Positions 7,809-16,634 of a stretch of 64,000 nt of DNA are shown here, piece after piece. Each line of letters opens with the position of its first letter. Position 1 is the stretch's first letter. The stretch comes from Streptomyces cyaneus (lineage in GTDB: Bacteria; Actinomycetota; Actinomycetes; Streptomycetales; Streptomycetaceae). The translations under genes and the position numbers were made by a program. The notes below the pieces were generated by a model. That model saw only the letters and a list, made by a program, of their open reading frames with translations, ran no database searches and was not told the origin of the DNA. Location: positions 1,302,001-1,366,000 of the forward strand of contig NZ_ML138678.1 of the NCBI RefSeq assembly GCF_004028635.1. Reading direction: 5' to 3'.

Positions 7809-9287
7809 ATGGCGTCGTCAGAGCTGACCTCGTCCCAGTACCCCAGGCCCCCGCGGCCGAATCTCGCGTTCCGGCAGTTGCGTGGACAGCGCTCGCCGGC
7901 CGAGTTCGCCGCGGTGGTACGACGGGCCGCCCGCGAGATCGGTGAGCGGGTCAGCTGTGACGCGCGTTACGTCGGACGGGTCGAGGCCGGCGAGATTCGC
8001 TGCCCCAACTATGCGTACGAACGGGTGTTCCTGCACATGTTCCCCGGCCGCACGCTCACCGACCTCGGCTTTGCGCCCCGCTCGTCCGTACGCGGGCGCC
8101 GGGCGCACACCGACGAGGACGCGCCCCTCGTACACACCACGAGCCCGGCGCACACCCCGAGTGAGACGTGGGGGGCCGACGAGCCGTATGTCCCACGAGA
8201 CCCGCAGGACCCGTACGAGCCGTACGGCGCACAGCAGAACCACGAGAACGACGAGATCCACGAGGAGAGCGACGTGCTGCGTCGCGCATTCATGACCGGC
8301 GGGGGCGCCACGGTGGCCGCCGCCTCGCTGGGCCCCCTGGGGCTCACCTTCGACGCCGCGGCCGCGGCGCGTCCCGTCAGACGTGTCGGGGGGCACGAGG
8401 CGGAGGCGCTCGAGGAAGCCGTACGCCGCATCCGGCTGCTCGACGACCGGCACGGCGCCGACGGCCTCTACCGGCGCGCGGCCGCCCCGCTGCGTGCCGC
8501 CTACGCGCTGCTCGACGCCGGTACGACCCGGCAGGCGACCGGCGAGCGGCTCCACTCGGGCGCGGGTGAGCTGGCCATCTCGGTGGGGTGGCTGGCGCAC
8601 GACTCGGGGCGCTTCGACGACGCGCGCTCGCACTACGCGGAGGCGTTGGCGACCGCCCGGATGGCGGGCGACCCGGCGCTGGAGGCGCACGCCTTCTGCA
8701 ACACGTCGTTCCTCGCGCGCGACGCGGGCCGGCCCCGCGAGGCGGTCCGGGCGGCGCAGGCCGCGCAACGCGTCGCGCGTCCCCTGGGGTCCCCCCGCCT
8801 GATGTCCCTGCTCGCGCTGCGCGAGGCGGGCGGCTGGGCGGGGCTCGCCGACCGCACCGGATGCGAACAGGCCCTCGCCCGCGCGGTGGCGTTCTACGAG
8901 CGGGGCCACTCGGACGCGGACCCCGAGTGGATGACCTTCTACGGCGAGGCCGAACTGGAGGCCCTGGAGGCGCAGTGCTGGTCGACGCTGGGCAACTGGC
9001 GGCGGGCGGCGCGGCACGCCGGGCGGGCGGCCCAGCTCCAGGATCCGCACTTCACCCGCAACATCGCGCTGTACACGGCGGAACTGGCGGACGACCTGGC
9101 TCGCGGGGGCCTTCCCGACGAGGCCGCCGCGGCCGGGATGCGGGTGCTGGACCTGCTGGACCAGGTGCAGTCGTCGCGGGTGCAGACGATGCTGGCGGGA
9201 ACGGCACGGGTGCTGCTGCCGCACCGTCGGGCGAGCGGGGTGTCGGCGTTCCTGGAGAGGCACGCGAGCGTGCCTCGCACGGCGTAG
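7809..9287 (+). CDS. TPR-containing transcriptional regulator (NsdA-like architecture)
   Basis: A 492-residue protein. The N-terminal 90 or so residues form a helix-turn-helix-like module (AAREIGERVSCDARYVGRVEAGEI). A low-complexity acidic, His/Glu-rich spacer with many Tyr-Glu-Pro repeats follows. A Tat-like or simply hydrophobic Ala-rich patch lies near residue 165 (AFMTGGGATVAAASLG). The C-terminal 300 residues consist of TPR-like helical pairs (W-L-A-H-D-S-G-R-F-D-D-A type). The layout resembles NsdA/NsdB-type regulators that repress antibiotic production and development, though I infer this from architecture rather than close identity. The ATG at 7809 has a GAGAGGAC Shine-Dalgarno. It is transcribed alone. 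Confidence 0.75.
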   Translation: MASSELTSSQYPRPPRPNLAFRQLRGQRSPAEFAAVVRRAAREIGERVSCDARYVGRVEAGEIRCPNYAYERVFLHMFPGRTLTDLGFAPRSSVRGRRAHTDEDAPLVHTTSPAHTPSETWGADEPYVPRDPQDPYEPYGAQQNHENDEIHEESDVLRRAFMTGGGATVAAASLGPLGLTFDAAAAARPVRRVGGHEAEALEEAVRRIRLLDDRHGADGLYRRAAAPLRAAYALLDAGTTRQATGERLHSGAGELAISVGWLAHDSGRFDDARSHYAEALATARMAGDPALEAHAFCNTSFLARDAGRPREAVRAAQAAQRVARPLGSPRLMSLLALREAGGWAGLADRTGCEQALARAVAFYERGHSDADPEWMTFYGEAELEALEAQCWSTLGNWRRAARHAGRAAQLQDPHFTRNIALYTAELADDLARGGLPDEAAAAGMRVLDLLDQVQSSRVQTMLAGTARVLLPHRRASGVSAFLERHASVPRTA

Positions 9288-9327
9288 TCGGCGGCGGCAT
9301 CCTGCCGACAGCGACGCCGGGCGACCG

Positions 9328-9924
9328 TTACGCCGCCAGGTGCCCCAGGTCGTTCCAGCTCTCGATCGCCGGCTCCCCGTAGGCCCATCCCAGCACCGAC
9401 AGCGACGTGGGATTGAGCCGGATCCGTGCCGCGAAGTCGAGCGGCAGGCCCAGCCAGCGCGCGCCTATGGAGCGGAGTATGTGCCCGTGTGCGAACACCA
9501 GCACGTCCCGGTCCGCCTCGCGCGCCCACGTCACCACCTCGTCGGCCCGGGCGGTCACCTCGGACAGGCTCTCGCCCTCGGGCACGCCGTCGCGCCAGAT
9601 GAGCCAGCCGGGCCGTACGGCCTGGATGTCCGCCGGGGTCATGCCCTCGTACGCGCCGTAGTCCCACTCCATGAGCGTGTCCCAGGTACGCGCGCGGTCG
9701 CCGAAGCCGGCGAGTTCGCACGTCTCACGCGCGCGTGACAGCGGGCTGGTGCGGACCTCGATCCCGGCCAGCCCGTCCAGCGGCGGCCGGTGCAGGCGTT
9801 CGCCCAGCAGCTTCGCGCCCCTGCGACCCTCCTCAAGAAGCGGCACATCGGTCCTGCCCGTGTGCTTGCCGGCCAGCGACCATGCCGTCTGTCCGTGCCG
9901 GGCCAGCAGGATGCGCGGTGCCAT
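9328..9924 (-). CDS. Histidine phosphatase family protein
   Basis: A 198-residue phosphoglycerate-mutase-like phosphatase. The catalytic motif [10 protein letters not shown] carries the phospho-accepting His near residue 10, followed by Arg in [10 protein letters not shown], a catalytic Glu region ([11 protein letters not shown]) and the second His in VFAHGHILR. The family removes phosphate from small metabolites in the cytosol; the substrate cannot be told. It is convergent with the TPR regulator and divergent from the PAP2 gene. Confidence 0.88.
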   Translation of the reverse strand: MAPRILLARHGQTAWSLAGKHTGRTDVPLLEEGRRGAKLLGERLHRPPLDGLAGIEVRTSPLSRARETCELAGFGDRARTWDTLMEWDYGAYEGMTPADIQAVRPGWLIWRDGVPEGESLSEVTARADEVVTWAREADRDVLVFAHGHILRSIGARWLGLPLDFAARIRLNPTSLSVLGWAYGEPAIESWNDLGHLAA

Positions 9925-10110
9925 CGAAGGGACCTTCCGGGAGAAACGAGAGGCGGAACCGGTCCATCATCGCGCACGCTGTGTGCGGGCAACCCGGGGG
10001 GCGATCTCTGCGTCTTGAGGGCCGGGGTGCCCGAAGGGGGCGCACGCGTACACCGTAAAGTGGTTCGACCGGTCCACCGGGCGCCGCGACGAGAAGGGGG
10101 AGGCGATCGG

Positions 10111-11145
10111 ATGCCGCACGCCGAGACAGCTGGCGTGGAGGCGACGCCGCGGACCCGCCTGCGATGGTGGACCGAGCTGCCGCTGATACTGCTGGTCTAC
10201 GCCTGCTATTCGGCCGGCCGGCTCCTCGCCCGGGGCGATGTCAGCAGCGCCGTCGACCACGGCCTCGCGATCCTGGACATCGAAAAGGCCCTGCACCTCA
10301 ACGCGGAGCACCCCCTCAACCGCCTCTTCACCCGCGAGCCCTGGATCGGCGTCCCGGCCGACTTCTGGTACGCGTCCCTGCACTACCTGGTCACGCCCGT
10401 GCTCCTGGTCTGGCTCTTCCGCTCGCGCACCGTGCACTACCGCGCGGCCCGCACCTGGCTGATGACGTCGACCTTCATAGGCCTGATCGGCTTCACCCTG
10501 CTGCCCACCTGCCCGCCCCGGCTGCTCGCCGAGAGCTACGGCTTCGTGGACACGATGGCCCAGTACAGCTCCTACGGCTGGTGGGGCGGCGAGGCGAGCG
10601 CGCCCCGGGGCATGGGCGGCATGACGAACCAGTACGCGGCCATGCCGAGTCTGCACGTCGGCTGGGCGCTGTGGTGCGGGGTGATGCTGTGGCGGTACGG
10701 CGGGACGCGCCTCACGAAGGTGGCGGCCGTCGCCTACCCCCTGATCACCACGATCGTCGTGATGGGCACCGCCAACCACTACTTCCTCGACGCGGCCGCG
10801 GGCGCCGCGGTGATGGGTGTCGGGCTGCTGCTGGCGCCGTACGTCCTGCGGACCGCGGACCGGGTCAGGGCGCGGTTCGGGGCGGAGGTCGCGCCGGTCG
10901 CCACGGCCTCCCGCGACGCGGTCGCGACGGGCGCGACGGGCTCGGGCGACACCGTCCCGGTGGGCTCCGGCGGCTCCGTCCCCGTCGGCTCTGGTGACGC
11001 ATCTTCCTCAATTGTCAGTGGCGGATGCCAGACTTCCGCGGGTGAGCGAATTCCACGGCAGCGCGAGTCCCGGGTCGCAACCGGAGCCGAGCCGAGTGCC
11101 TCTCCCCAGGACGCGGGGGACGGCGCTCCGGCACCGGCTCGCTGA
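10111..11145 (+). CDS. PAP2-superfamily integral membrane phosphatase (Aur1-like)
   Basis: A 344-residue membrane protein with about six hydrophobic helices. Motif CPPRLL fits the first PAP2 block. MPSLHVGW and NHYFLDAAAG supply the catalytic His and the His/Asp pair of the PSLH variant found in PAP2_3 / inositol-phosphoceramide-synthase-like enzymes. A role in phospholipid head-group exchange or lipid phosphate hydrolysis is likely. The last 85 residues are a low-complexity Ser/Gly/Thr tail outside the fold. The start of the downstream nuclease gene and its promoter lie inside this tail's coding sequence. The ATG at 10111 follows AGGGGGAGG. Confidence 0.82.
   Translation: MPHAETAGVEATPRTRLRWWTELPLILLVYACYSAGRLLARGDVSSAVDHGLAILDIEKALHLNAEHPLNRLFTREPWIGVPADFWYASLHYLVTPVLLVWLFRSRTVHYRAARTWLMTSTFIGLIGFTLLPTCPPRLLAESYGFVDTMAQYSSYGWWGGEASAPRGMGGMTNQYAAMPSLHVGWALWCGVMLWRYGGTRLTKVAAVAYPLITTIVVMGTANHYFLDAAAGAAVMGVGLLLAPYVLRTADRVRARFGAEVAPVATASRDAVATGATGSGDTVPVGSGGSVPVGSGDASSSIVSGGCQTSAGERIPRQRESRVATGAEPSASPQDAGDGAPAPAR
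11012..11034 (+). promoter_or_regulatory. RecA-NDp-type (PafBC) DNA-damage promoter
   Basis: TTGTCAGTG, then exactly eight bases, then CAGACT. The actinobacterial RecA-NDp / PafBC promoter is TTGTCRGTG-N8-TANNNT, so the upstream block and spacing are perfect and only the first base of the -10 differs. The predicted transcription start falls at about 11041-11044, at the GTG of the nuclease gene, implying a leaderless mRNA. The promoter is embedded in the 3' end of the PAP2 gene. Confidence 0.72.
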
Positions 11146-12253
11146 GCTGCGCGGTCCCGACGTACCGGCCAAGGCGCTGGACGCGCGCGCCCTGGCCGCC
11201 CTCGCCGCCAACCCGGGCTGCAAGCGGCGCGCGATCCTGGACGGTGCCGGGGTGAACAAGGCGGCGCTGGCGGGCGCGCTGGGCTCGCCGTCGGTGTTCG
11301 GGCAGTCGCAGTTCGCCTTCACCCGCGGGAACGCCTTCGAGGCCAAGGTCAAGGCGGACGGCGGCGCGGAGCTGCTGCGGCTGGTGCACGAGAAGCTGGA
11401 CCGCACCGCCGAACCGCCCGCCCACGCGCACGTGCCCGAGCTCACCGCGACCGGCCCCGAGGGCCGCACGGCCCGTACGGCACTGGCGCTGCGGGAGGCC
11501 ACCGAGGCGAGCGGCGAGTGGACGCTGCTCGACCATCCGATGCTCGCGCTGGACGTCGCCGGCTCCCCGGCCTTCCTGGAGCCGGACGCGGTGGTCGTGC
11601 ACCCGGACAGCAGCTGGACGGTCGTGGAGATCAAGTCGTTCCCGATGCTGGACGGTTCGGCGGACCCGGCGAAGGTGGGCGCGGCCGCGCGGCAGTCGGC
11701 GGTGTACGTGCTGGCACTGGAGCAGATCGCCGCCCGGCTCGGCTCGGGACCGGAGGGGGGCGCCACCCCCGCCCCGCGCGTGCGCCATCGCGTCCTCCTG
11801 GTCTGCCCCAAGGACTTCTCCAACCTCCCCACCGCCTCCGCCGTCGACGTCCGTAAGCAGCGCGCGGTGACCGCCCGCCAGCTGGCCCGTCTCACCCGCA
11901 TCGAGGACATCGCCGACACGCTCCCCGCCGGCACCTGCTTCTCCCCCGACCTGCCCACCGCCGACCTGACGGCAGCCGTCGAGTCGGTCCCGGCGACGTA
12001 CGCGCCCGAGTGCCTGTCCGCCTGCGAACTGGCCTTCCACTGCCGCGCCCGCTCCCGTGCGTCCGGCGCGGTGACGTCGCTGGGCCGTTCGGTGCGGGCC
12101 GAGCTGGGCGGCCTGACGACGGTCGAGGACGTCCTGTCGGCGGCCCGGGGCGAGACCGGCGACCCGGACGACCCGGCGGTGGCCGCTCTGCGCAGGGCGG
12201 CGCGGCTGCGTGCGGAAGCCCTCGGCACGGAGGCGGTGGCCCCGTGTCACTGA
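11042..12253 (+). CDS. RecB-like PD-(D/E)XK nuclease with Fe-S cysteines
   Basis: A 403-residue predicted nuclease. The core PD-(D/E)XK signature is EPDAVVVHPD, then VVEIKSFP, with Asp and the Glu-x-Lys pair correctly spaced. One Cys precedes the core (NPGCKRRAIL), and three follow it at C-x3-C-x5-C (ECLSACELAFHC). This is the split four-cysteine pattern of AddB/Cas4/Dna2-type Fe-S nucleases. There is no Shine-Dalgarno before the GTG at 11042, consistent with leaderless transcription from the damage promoter. A GTG at 11018 is in frame but lies inside the promoter. First gene of a coupled operon with an unknown protein and an SF1 helicase, pointing to DNA end-processing or defence. Confidence 0.8.
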   Translation: MSEFHGSASPGSQPEPSRVPLPRTRGTALRHRLAELRGPDVPAKALDARALAALAANPGCKRRAILDGAGVNKAALAGALGSPSVFGQSQFAFTRGNAFEAKVKADGGAELLRLVHEKLDRTAEPPAHAHVPELTATGPEGRTARTALALREATEASGEWTLLDHPMLALDVAGSPAFLEPDAVVVHPDSSWTVVEIKSFPMLDGSADPAKVGAAARQSAVYVLALEQIAARLGSGPEGGATPAPRVRHRVLLVCPKDFSNLPTASAVDVRKQRAVTARQLARLTRIEDIADTLPAGTCFSPDLPTADLTAAVESVPATYAPECLSACELAFHCRARSRASGAVTSLGRSVRAELGGLTTVEDVLSAARGETGDPDDPAVAALRRAARLRAEALGTEAVAPCH

Positions 12254-13848
12254 TCGCCACCCTCGCCCGCCTCGAGGCCGTCAGCACCGGCCGCGCCCAG
12301 CCGGCCGCCACCGTCCGCCACCGGCGCCTGTCCGAGCGGCCCCTGGTCTTCGTGCCCCTCACCACCGCCGGTGAGGCCGGCGCCCCGCTCGGCGCGCTGG
12401 TCGGCACGGACCGGGACGCCCCGCACCTGCTGGTCGTGCCGCAGCCGCGCGACCGGGACCTCAGGTTCGCGTTCCTGTCCGAGCTGGCGGACATCGTCCT
12501 GCCGTACATCGACACCTACGCCGATGACGTCGAGGCCGCCGAGCGCAACGAGACCGATCCGGAGACCGGCAAGCGGGTCAAGGTCGAGGTCGAGCTGTGC
12601 GCGGACGCCCCGCAGCTCATCGTGCCGAGCCGCGCGGGCATCGACTTCGTAAGGCTCCTGGGCCGCTCCATGCGCTTCAGGCGTACGGCGGAGCAGGACC
12701 CCGAGGCCCCCTACCCCGCGCCCCCGCGCGTGCCGCTGCTCGGCCGCTGGCTGACCCACTTCGGCGAGCGGGCCCGCGTGCCCGGCTCCTCGCTGCTGCT
12801 GGCCATGACGGACGTACTGTCCCGGCACTGGGCGACCGGCCAGTCCACCCTGGAGGACCAGCATCTCGGCGCGCTGCTGGCCTGGATCGCGCCGCCGGAG
12901 GGTGAGACGGGCGCCGAGGCGGCACTGCGGGCGGAACTCGCGCGTGACCGGGAGGGGCAGTTGCTGTGCCCGCCGGCCGGCCCCGCCACCGACCCGGCGT
13001 TCGACAACAAGCTGCTCGCCCCCGCCATCGAGCGCTACGACCGGGCCCGCACCGCCCTCGCCGCTGCCGAGGACGGGCTGGAGGCCGACGACCGGCTCGG
13101 CGACCTCACCGCCGCCGAGCGGGAGATCCGCGCCCTCGTCGAGAGCCGGACCCGGCCCACCTGGGACGCGGTGTGGCGCGGCCTGGAGCTGCTGCGGGAG
13201 TTGCCCGAGGCCGGGCGGGTCGAGGAGCGGTGGACCCGCGACCGCTGGTCCTTCACCGGCCACCGCGACCGCGTCGTGGCCGGCGAGCCCCCGCAGCCGC
13301 GCCGGGACGACGCGGTCACCGCTGCCAACAAGCTCGCCGCGCGCGAGCGCGAACAGGCCCGGCTGGAGGCCCAGGAGGCGCTCGACGACCCGCTGGTGAT
13401 GGCGGGGCGGCGGCTGGCCGGGGAGGCCTTCGCGGGCGAGGTCACCGAGGTCGTCATGGCGTACAGCGAGGGCAAGCGGCCGAGCCCGCGCCCACTGGTC
13501 ACCGTCCGCACGGACGACCGGCCGCATCTGGGCGAGCGGGCCAAGGTGTTCCGGTCGCTGGGCGGGAAGCCACAGGCGGCGGAGTTCGTCGGGTACGAGG
13601 GGGAGCTGGAGGACGGCGGCGCGCTGGTCGTGCTGCGCGCGCTCGACAAGATGGGCCGCGGCAAGGAACCGGAGGAGGGGTCCGTGCCGGAGAAGGGCGA
13701 CCTGATCTGCTTCACGACGTTCGAGCACGAGCAGCGGGGCGGGGCCAAGCTGCCCGACCCCGAGCAGACACCGTGGACGCACGGCGGGCCGCCCGGGGAG
13801 CAGGAGTCCGAGACCGCCGATCCCCTGACCGCGGAGGACGTGCTGTGA
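12244..13848 (+). CDS. Hypothetical protein linking the nuclease and helicase genes
   Basis: A 534-residue soluble protein without a motif I recognise. It is mainly helical and charged; residues about 260-440 have heptad-like Ala/Leu/Glu/Arg stretches suggesting coiled coil. The C-terminal part (FRSLGGKPQAAEFVGYEGELEDGGALVV, shown here only in outline) looks like a small beta-barrel followed by an acidic tail. The GTG at 12244 has GGAGG upstream and overlaps the nuclease stop. Its own end overlaps the helicase start as GTGA. The tight coupling suggests a structural subunit of a nuclease-helicase complex. Confidence 0.75.
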   Translation: MSLIATLARLEAVSTGRAQPAATVRHRRLSERPLVFVPLTTAGEAGAPLGALVGTDRDAPHLLVVPQPRDRDLRFAFLSELADIVLPYIDTYADDVEAAERNETDPETGKRVKVEVELCADAPQLIVPSRAGIDFVRLLGRSMRFRRTAEQDPEAPYPAPPRVPLLGRWLTHFGERARVPGSSLLLAMTDVLSRHWATGQSTLEDQHLGALLAWIAPPEGETGAEAALRAELARDREGQLLCPPAGPATDPAFDNKLLAPAIERYDRARTALAAAEDGLEADDRLGDLTAAEREIRALVESRTRPTWDAVWRGLELLRELPEAGRVEERWTRDRWSFTGHRDRVVAGEPPQPRRDDAVTAANKLAAREREQARLEAQEALDDPLVMAGRRLAGEAFAGEVTEVVMAYSEGKRPSPRPLVTVRTDDRPHLGERAKVFRSLGGKPQAAEFVGYEGELEDGGALVVLRALDKMGRGKEPEEGSVPEKGDLICFTTFEHEQRGGAKLPDPEQTPWTHGGPPGEQESETADPLTAEDVL

Positions 13849-15182
13849 CCAGCGCCTTCGATCCGGGCGCCGCGGCCACCCGTGCCACCGACGCGATCCT
13901 CCGCGACACCCTGCACGGCACCGCGCGCGGTGTCGTCGTCGACTCCCCACCCGGCGCCGGCAAGTCCACGCTCGTCGTCCGGGCGGCCCTGGAACTCGCC
14001 GACGCCGGACGCCCGCTGATGGTGGTCGCGCAGACCAACGCCCAGGTGGACGACCTGGTGCTGAGGCTCGCCGAGAAGAACCCCGAGCTGCCGGTGGGCC
14101 GCCTGCACAGCAGCGACGCCGACCCGTACGACAAGGCGCTGGACGACCTGCCGAACGTACGCAAGTCGGCGAAGGCAGGTGACCTGACCGGCCTCTCGGT
14201 CGTGATCTCCACGGCGGCCAAGTGGGCGCACGTCAAGGTCGACGAGCCCTGGCGGCATGCGATCGTCGACGAGGCGTACCAGATGCGCTCGGACTCGCTG
14301 CTCGCCGTGGCGGGGCTGTTCGAGCGGGCGCTTTTCGTGGGCGACCCGGGCCAGCTGGACCCGTTCGCGATCGTGGGCAGCGAGCAGTGGGCGGGCCTGT
14401 CGTACGACCCGTCGGCGTCCGCCGTGACCACCCTCCTCGCCCACAACCCCGAGCTGCCGCAACACCGCCTGCCGGTGTCCTGGCGGCTCCCGGCCTCCGC
14501 CGCGCCCCTCGTGTCCGACGCCTTCTACCCCTACACCCCCTTCCGCAGCGGCACCGGCCACGACGACCGTCGGCTCGCCTTCGCGGTCCCGTCGGACGGC
14601 TCGGGGCCGGACCGGGTGATCGACGAGGCGGCCGAGGCGGGCTGGGGCCTGCTGGAGCTGCCCGCCCGGCACACGCCGCGCACCGACCCCGAGGCGGTAC
14701 GGGCGGTGGCGACGGTCGTACGACGCCTCCTGGACCGTGGCGGCGCGGCCACGTCGGAGCGCTCGCCCGATCCCGCGCCCCTCACCGCCGACCGGATCGC
14801 GGTCGGCACGGCCCACCGGGACCAGGCGGCGGCGGTCCGGGCGGCACTGGCAGAGCTGGGCGTGACAGACGTCACCGTCGACACGGCGAACCGTCTCCAG
14901 GGCCGCGAGTACGACGTCACGGTCGTCCTCCACCCCCTCTCCGGCCGCCCCGACGCCACCGCCTTCCACCTGGAGACGGGCCGCCTGTGCGTCCTCGCCT
15001 CCCGCCACCGGCACGCCTGCATCGTGGTGTGCCGGGCCGGGGTGAGCGAGCTGCTGGACGACTATCCGTCGACGGAGCCGGTGCAACTGGGGACGCTGGT
15101 GAAGTTTCCCGACGGCTGGGAGGCGAATCACGCGGTGTTGGCGCGGCTCGCGGAGCATCGGGTGGCGTGGCGGCCTAGCTGA
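13845..15182 (+). CDS. SF1-type DNA/RNA helicase (Upf1/Dna2-like)
   Basis: A 445-residue helicase. Walker A is DSPPGAGKST, motif II is AIVDEAYQ, motif III is VGDPGQLDPF, and motifs V/VI are NRLQGREYDVTVV and LASRHRHACIVV. The order and the Q-x-D-P motif place it with the Upf1/Dna2 branch of superfamily 1. It is short and lacks accessory domains. Translation is coupled to the preceding gene by GTGA. Together with the Fe-S nuclease it resembles a Dna2-type enzyme split over separate genes with an extra subunit. Damage-induced end resection is the most likely role; anti-phage activity is an alternative. Confidence 0.85.
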   Translation: MTSAFDPGAAATRATDAILRDTLHGTARGVVVDSPPGAGKSTLVVRAALELADAGRPLMVVAQTNAQVDDLVLRLAEKNPELPVGRLHSSDADPYDKALDDLPNVRKSAKAGDLTGLSVVISTAAKWAHVKVDEPWRHAIVDEAYQMRSDSLLAVAGLFERALFVGDPGQLDPFAIVGSEQWAGLSYDPSASAVTTLLAHNPELPQHRLPVSWRLPASAAPLVSDAFYPYTPFRSGTGHDDRRLAFAVPSDGSGPDRVIDEAAEAGWGLLELPARHTPRTDPEAVRAVATVVRRLLDRGGAATSERSPDPAPLTADRIAVGTAHRDQAAAVRAALAELGVTDVTVDTANRLQGREYDVTVVLHPLSGRPDATAFHLETGRLCVLASRHRHACIVVCRAGVSELLDDYPSTEPVQLGTLVKFPDGWEANHAVLARLAEHRVAWRPS

Positions 15183-15296
15183 CGGCAGCCCGCCTGACCT
15201 GTCCCGACGCCCACTTGCGCGGGCGCGGGACAATGGACGGTGGACCGGTCCGCTGGGGGGGTGCCCGGTTGCGGGGGTTGGTCGCCGGGGAGCAAT

Positions 15297-15327
15297 CAGA
15301 TCGGTGACGTACCAGATCGGTGATGTA
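15297..15327 (+). repeat. Direct repeat next to the start of the 15343 gene
   Basis: CAGATCGGTGACGTA (15297-15311) is followed one base later by CAGATCGGTGATGTA, giving 14 of 15 identical bases at a 16-bp period. It ends eight bases before the Shine-Dalgarno AGAAGGAG. It could be a tandem operator or a leader element. Confidence 0.5.
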
Positions 15328-15342
15328 AGAGAAGGAGAAAAC

Positions 15343-15708
15343 ATGGCGGAGCCCACGCCGCGTCGGAACGAACCGCGGCTACGCCCCGCGCCCTTGCTCT
15401 TCGAGCCCGCGGAGGTGGCCGCCGACCCGGAGCACTTCTTCGACCTGGAGTCGATCGACGACCCGCGGGCGCTGCTGGCGCGGGCGACCGAGCTGACGCA
15501 GGCGTTCCGGGCGGCGACGGACCGTGCGGTGGAGTTCCAGGCCATGGCGGCGGCCCAGCTGGCGGACCCCCGGCGGTTCGACCGGCTGACGCCCGCCGAC
15601 ATCGCCGCGCAGGCCGAGTGGACCGAGGACTACGCCAAGAAGATGGTCGAGTTCGGCAGGGATCTCATGCGGGGGGTCGAGGGGCCCAGGCACGTCGACC
15701 CGGTGTGA
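15343..15708 (+). CDS. Small conserved hypothetical protein
   Basis: A 121-residue acidic, helical protein with no signal peptide. It carries Arg-rich N-terminal residues and then Ala/Glu/Asp-rich helices (FFDLESIDDPRALLARATEL). The ATG at 15343 has a strong AGAAGGAG site, so it is very likely expressed. Family unknown. It follows the helicase gene after 160 bases and is probably a separate unit. Confidence 0.65.
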   Translation: MAEPTPRRNEPRLRPAPLLFEPAEVAADPEHFFDLESIDDPRALLARATELTQAFRAATDRAVEFQAMAAAQLADPRRFDRLTPADIAAQAEWTEDYAKKMVEFGRDLMRGVEGPRHVDPV

Positions 15709-15859
15709 CCGACACGGCCCGACGTGGCTCGTCGCGGCCCGACGTGGGTGCCCCACGGGCATATGCCAGGCGGGCAAGATACGCCCTGGCACCCCACCCT
15801 GTCCCGATTTCCGGGAACTCTCGGGAACGGCGCGCTCACCGTCGGTAGATGTATCTGCC

Positions 15860-16435
15860 ATGAGCAGCACACGCAACGCCCCGTCCTCCCCCGCCTCCCT
15901 CACCGCGGACGGCGCCGCCTGGCTCGCCTCCGCAGAACCGTATCCGCGCAGCACCCGGGCGCTCTGGGACGAGCACCCTGAGGCCCCCGTGGTCCTGGCC
16001 TGCGGCCATGTCTTCGACATCGTGAGCGCGCCCGCGATCTTCGGGCGCCGGATGGTCGACCAGCTGTGGGAGGAGGGGCCCGGATCGGGACCGGTGGCGA
16101 TGTTCCGGGGCCGGATGCTGGTGTTCGCCGCGCCCGGCACGGCCCAGCGGCTGCCGTCGCTGCTGCGGTGGGAGGAGTTCGGCCGCGCGGGCGACGTCCC
16201 GCCGCTGCTGTGCCACGGCACGGGAGACGCGGTGACCGTTCCGGCCCGGTCCGGCACCGCCGCCCCGTCGGGGTCCCGCTGGCTGGTCGCCCCGGACACC
16301 CGTAATCCCTGGCTGCCCGGCCCCGAGGTACTCCTCTGGGCGGCCGTGCGGGCGGCTCGCGCGGCCGTTCGGATATCGATTTTTCCCCACGCCGACCAGG
16401 ATGCTAAGGTCTACGACGTCAGCAGGCGCCGCTAG
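15860..16435 (+). CDS. Hypothetical protein ending inside tRNA-Lys
   Basis: A 191-residue protein of unknown function, possibly related to small proteins annotated near primase/polymerase domains in Streptomyces (weak impression only). Recognisable segments are PVVLACGHVFDIVSAPAIFGRR and WLVAPDTRNPWLPG. No Shine-Dalgarno is visible; CGGGAAC occurs twice 10 bp apart about 35-50 bp upstream. Its stop TAG is made by bases 8-10 of the tRNA-Lys gene, a 10-base overlap in the same direction. The tRNA may therefore be cleaved out of a longer mRNA. Confidence 0.6.
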   Translation: MSSTRNAPSSPASLTADGAAWLASAEPYPRSTRALWDEHPEAPVVLACGHVFDIVSAPAIFGRRMVDQLWEEGPGSGPVAMFRGRMLVFAAPGTAQRLPSLLRWEEFGRAGDVPPLLCHGTGDAVTVPARSGTAAPSGSRWLVAPDTRNPWLPGPEVLLWAAVRAARAAVRISIFPHADQDAKVYDVSRRR

Positions 16436-16499
16436 CTCAGTTGGTTAGAGCAGCTGACTCTTAATCAGCGGGTCCGGGGTTCGAGTCCCTGGCGGCGCA
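16426..16499 (+). tRNA. tRNA-Lys (anticodon CTT)
   Basis: A 74-nt cloverleaf without encoded CCA. The acceptor stem is GCGCCGC / GCGGCGC with discriminator A. The anticodon stem GCTGA/TCAGC encloses loop CTCTTAA with anticodon CTT. The T-arm is CGGGG-TTCGAGT-CCCTG. It is identical over its length to the copy at 58752 and is followed by a canonical terminator. Confidence 0.97.
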
Positions 16500-16507
16500 C
16501 AGACAGT

Positions 16508-16537
16508 AAAAGCCCCTCGCGGAAGCGAGGGGCTTTT
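16508..16537 (+). terminator. Rho-independent terminator after tRNA-Lys
   Basis: A 13-bp perfect stem (AAAAGCCCCTCGC with its complement) and a GGAA loop, ending in TTTT. Spacing of eight bases from the tRNA 3' end fits a dedicated terminator. Confidence 0.9.
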
Positions 16538-16634
16538 CGCGTGCGCCCCGGCGTACCGTTTCGCCCCGGCGCACCGCCCGGCCGCCACGCACCCCCAGCC
16601 CCGGCGCGAGCGTTACCCGAACCCGGCGCAGGCG

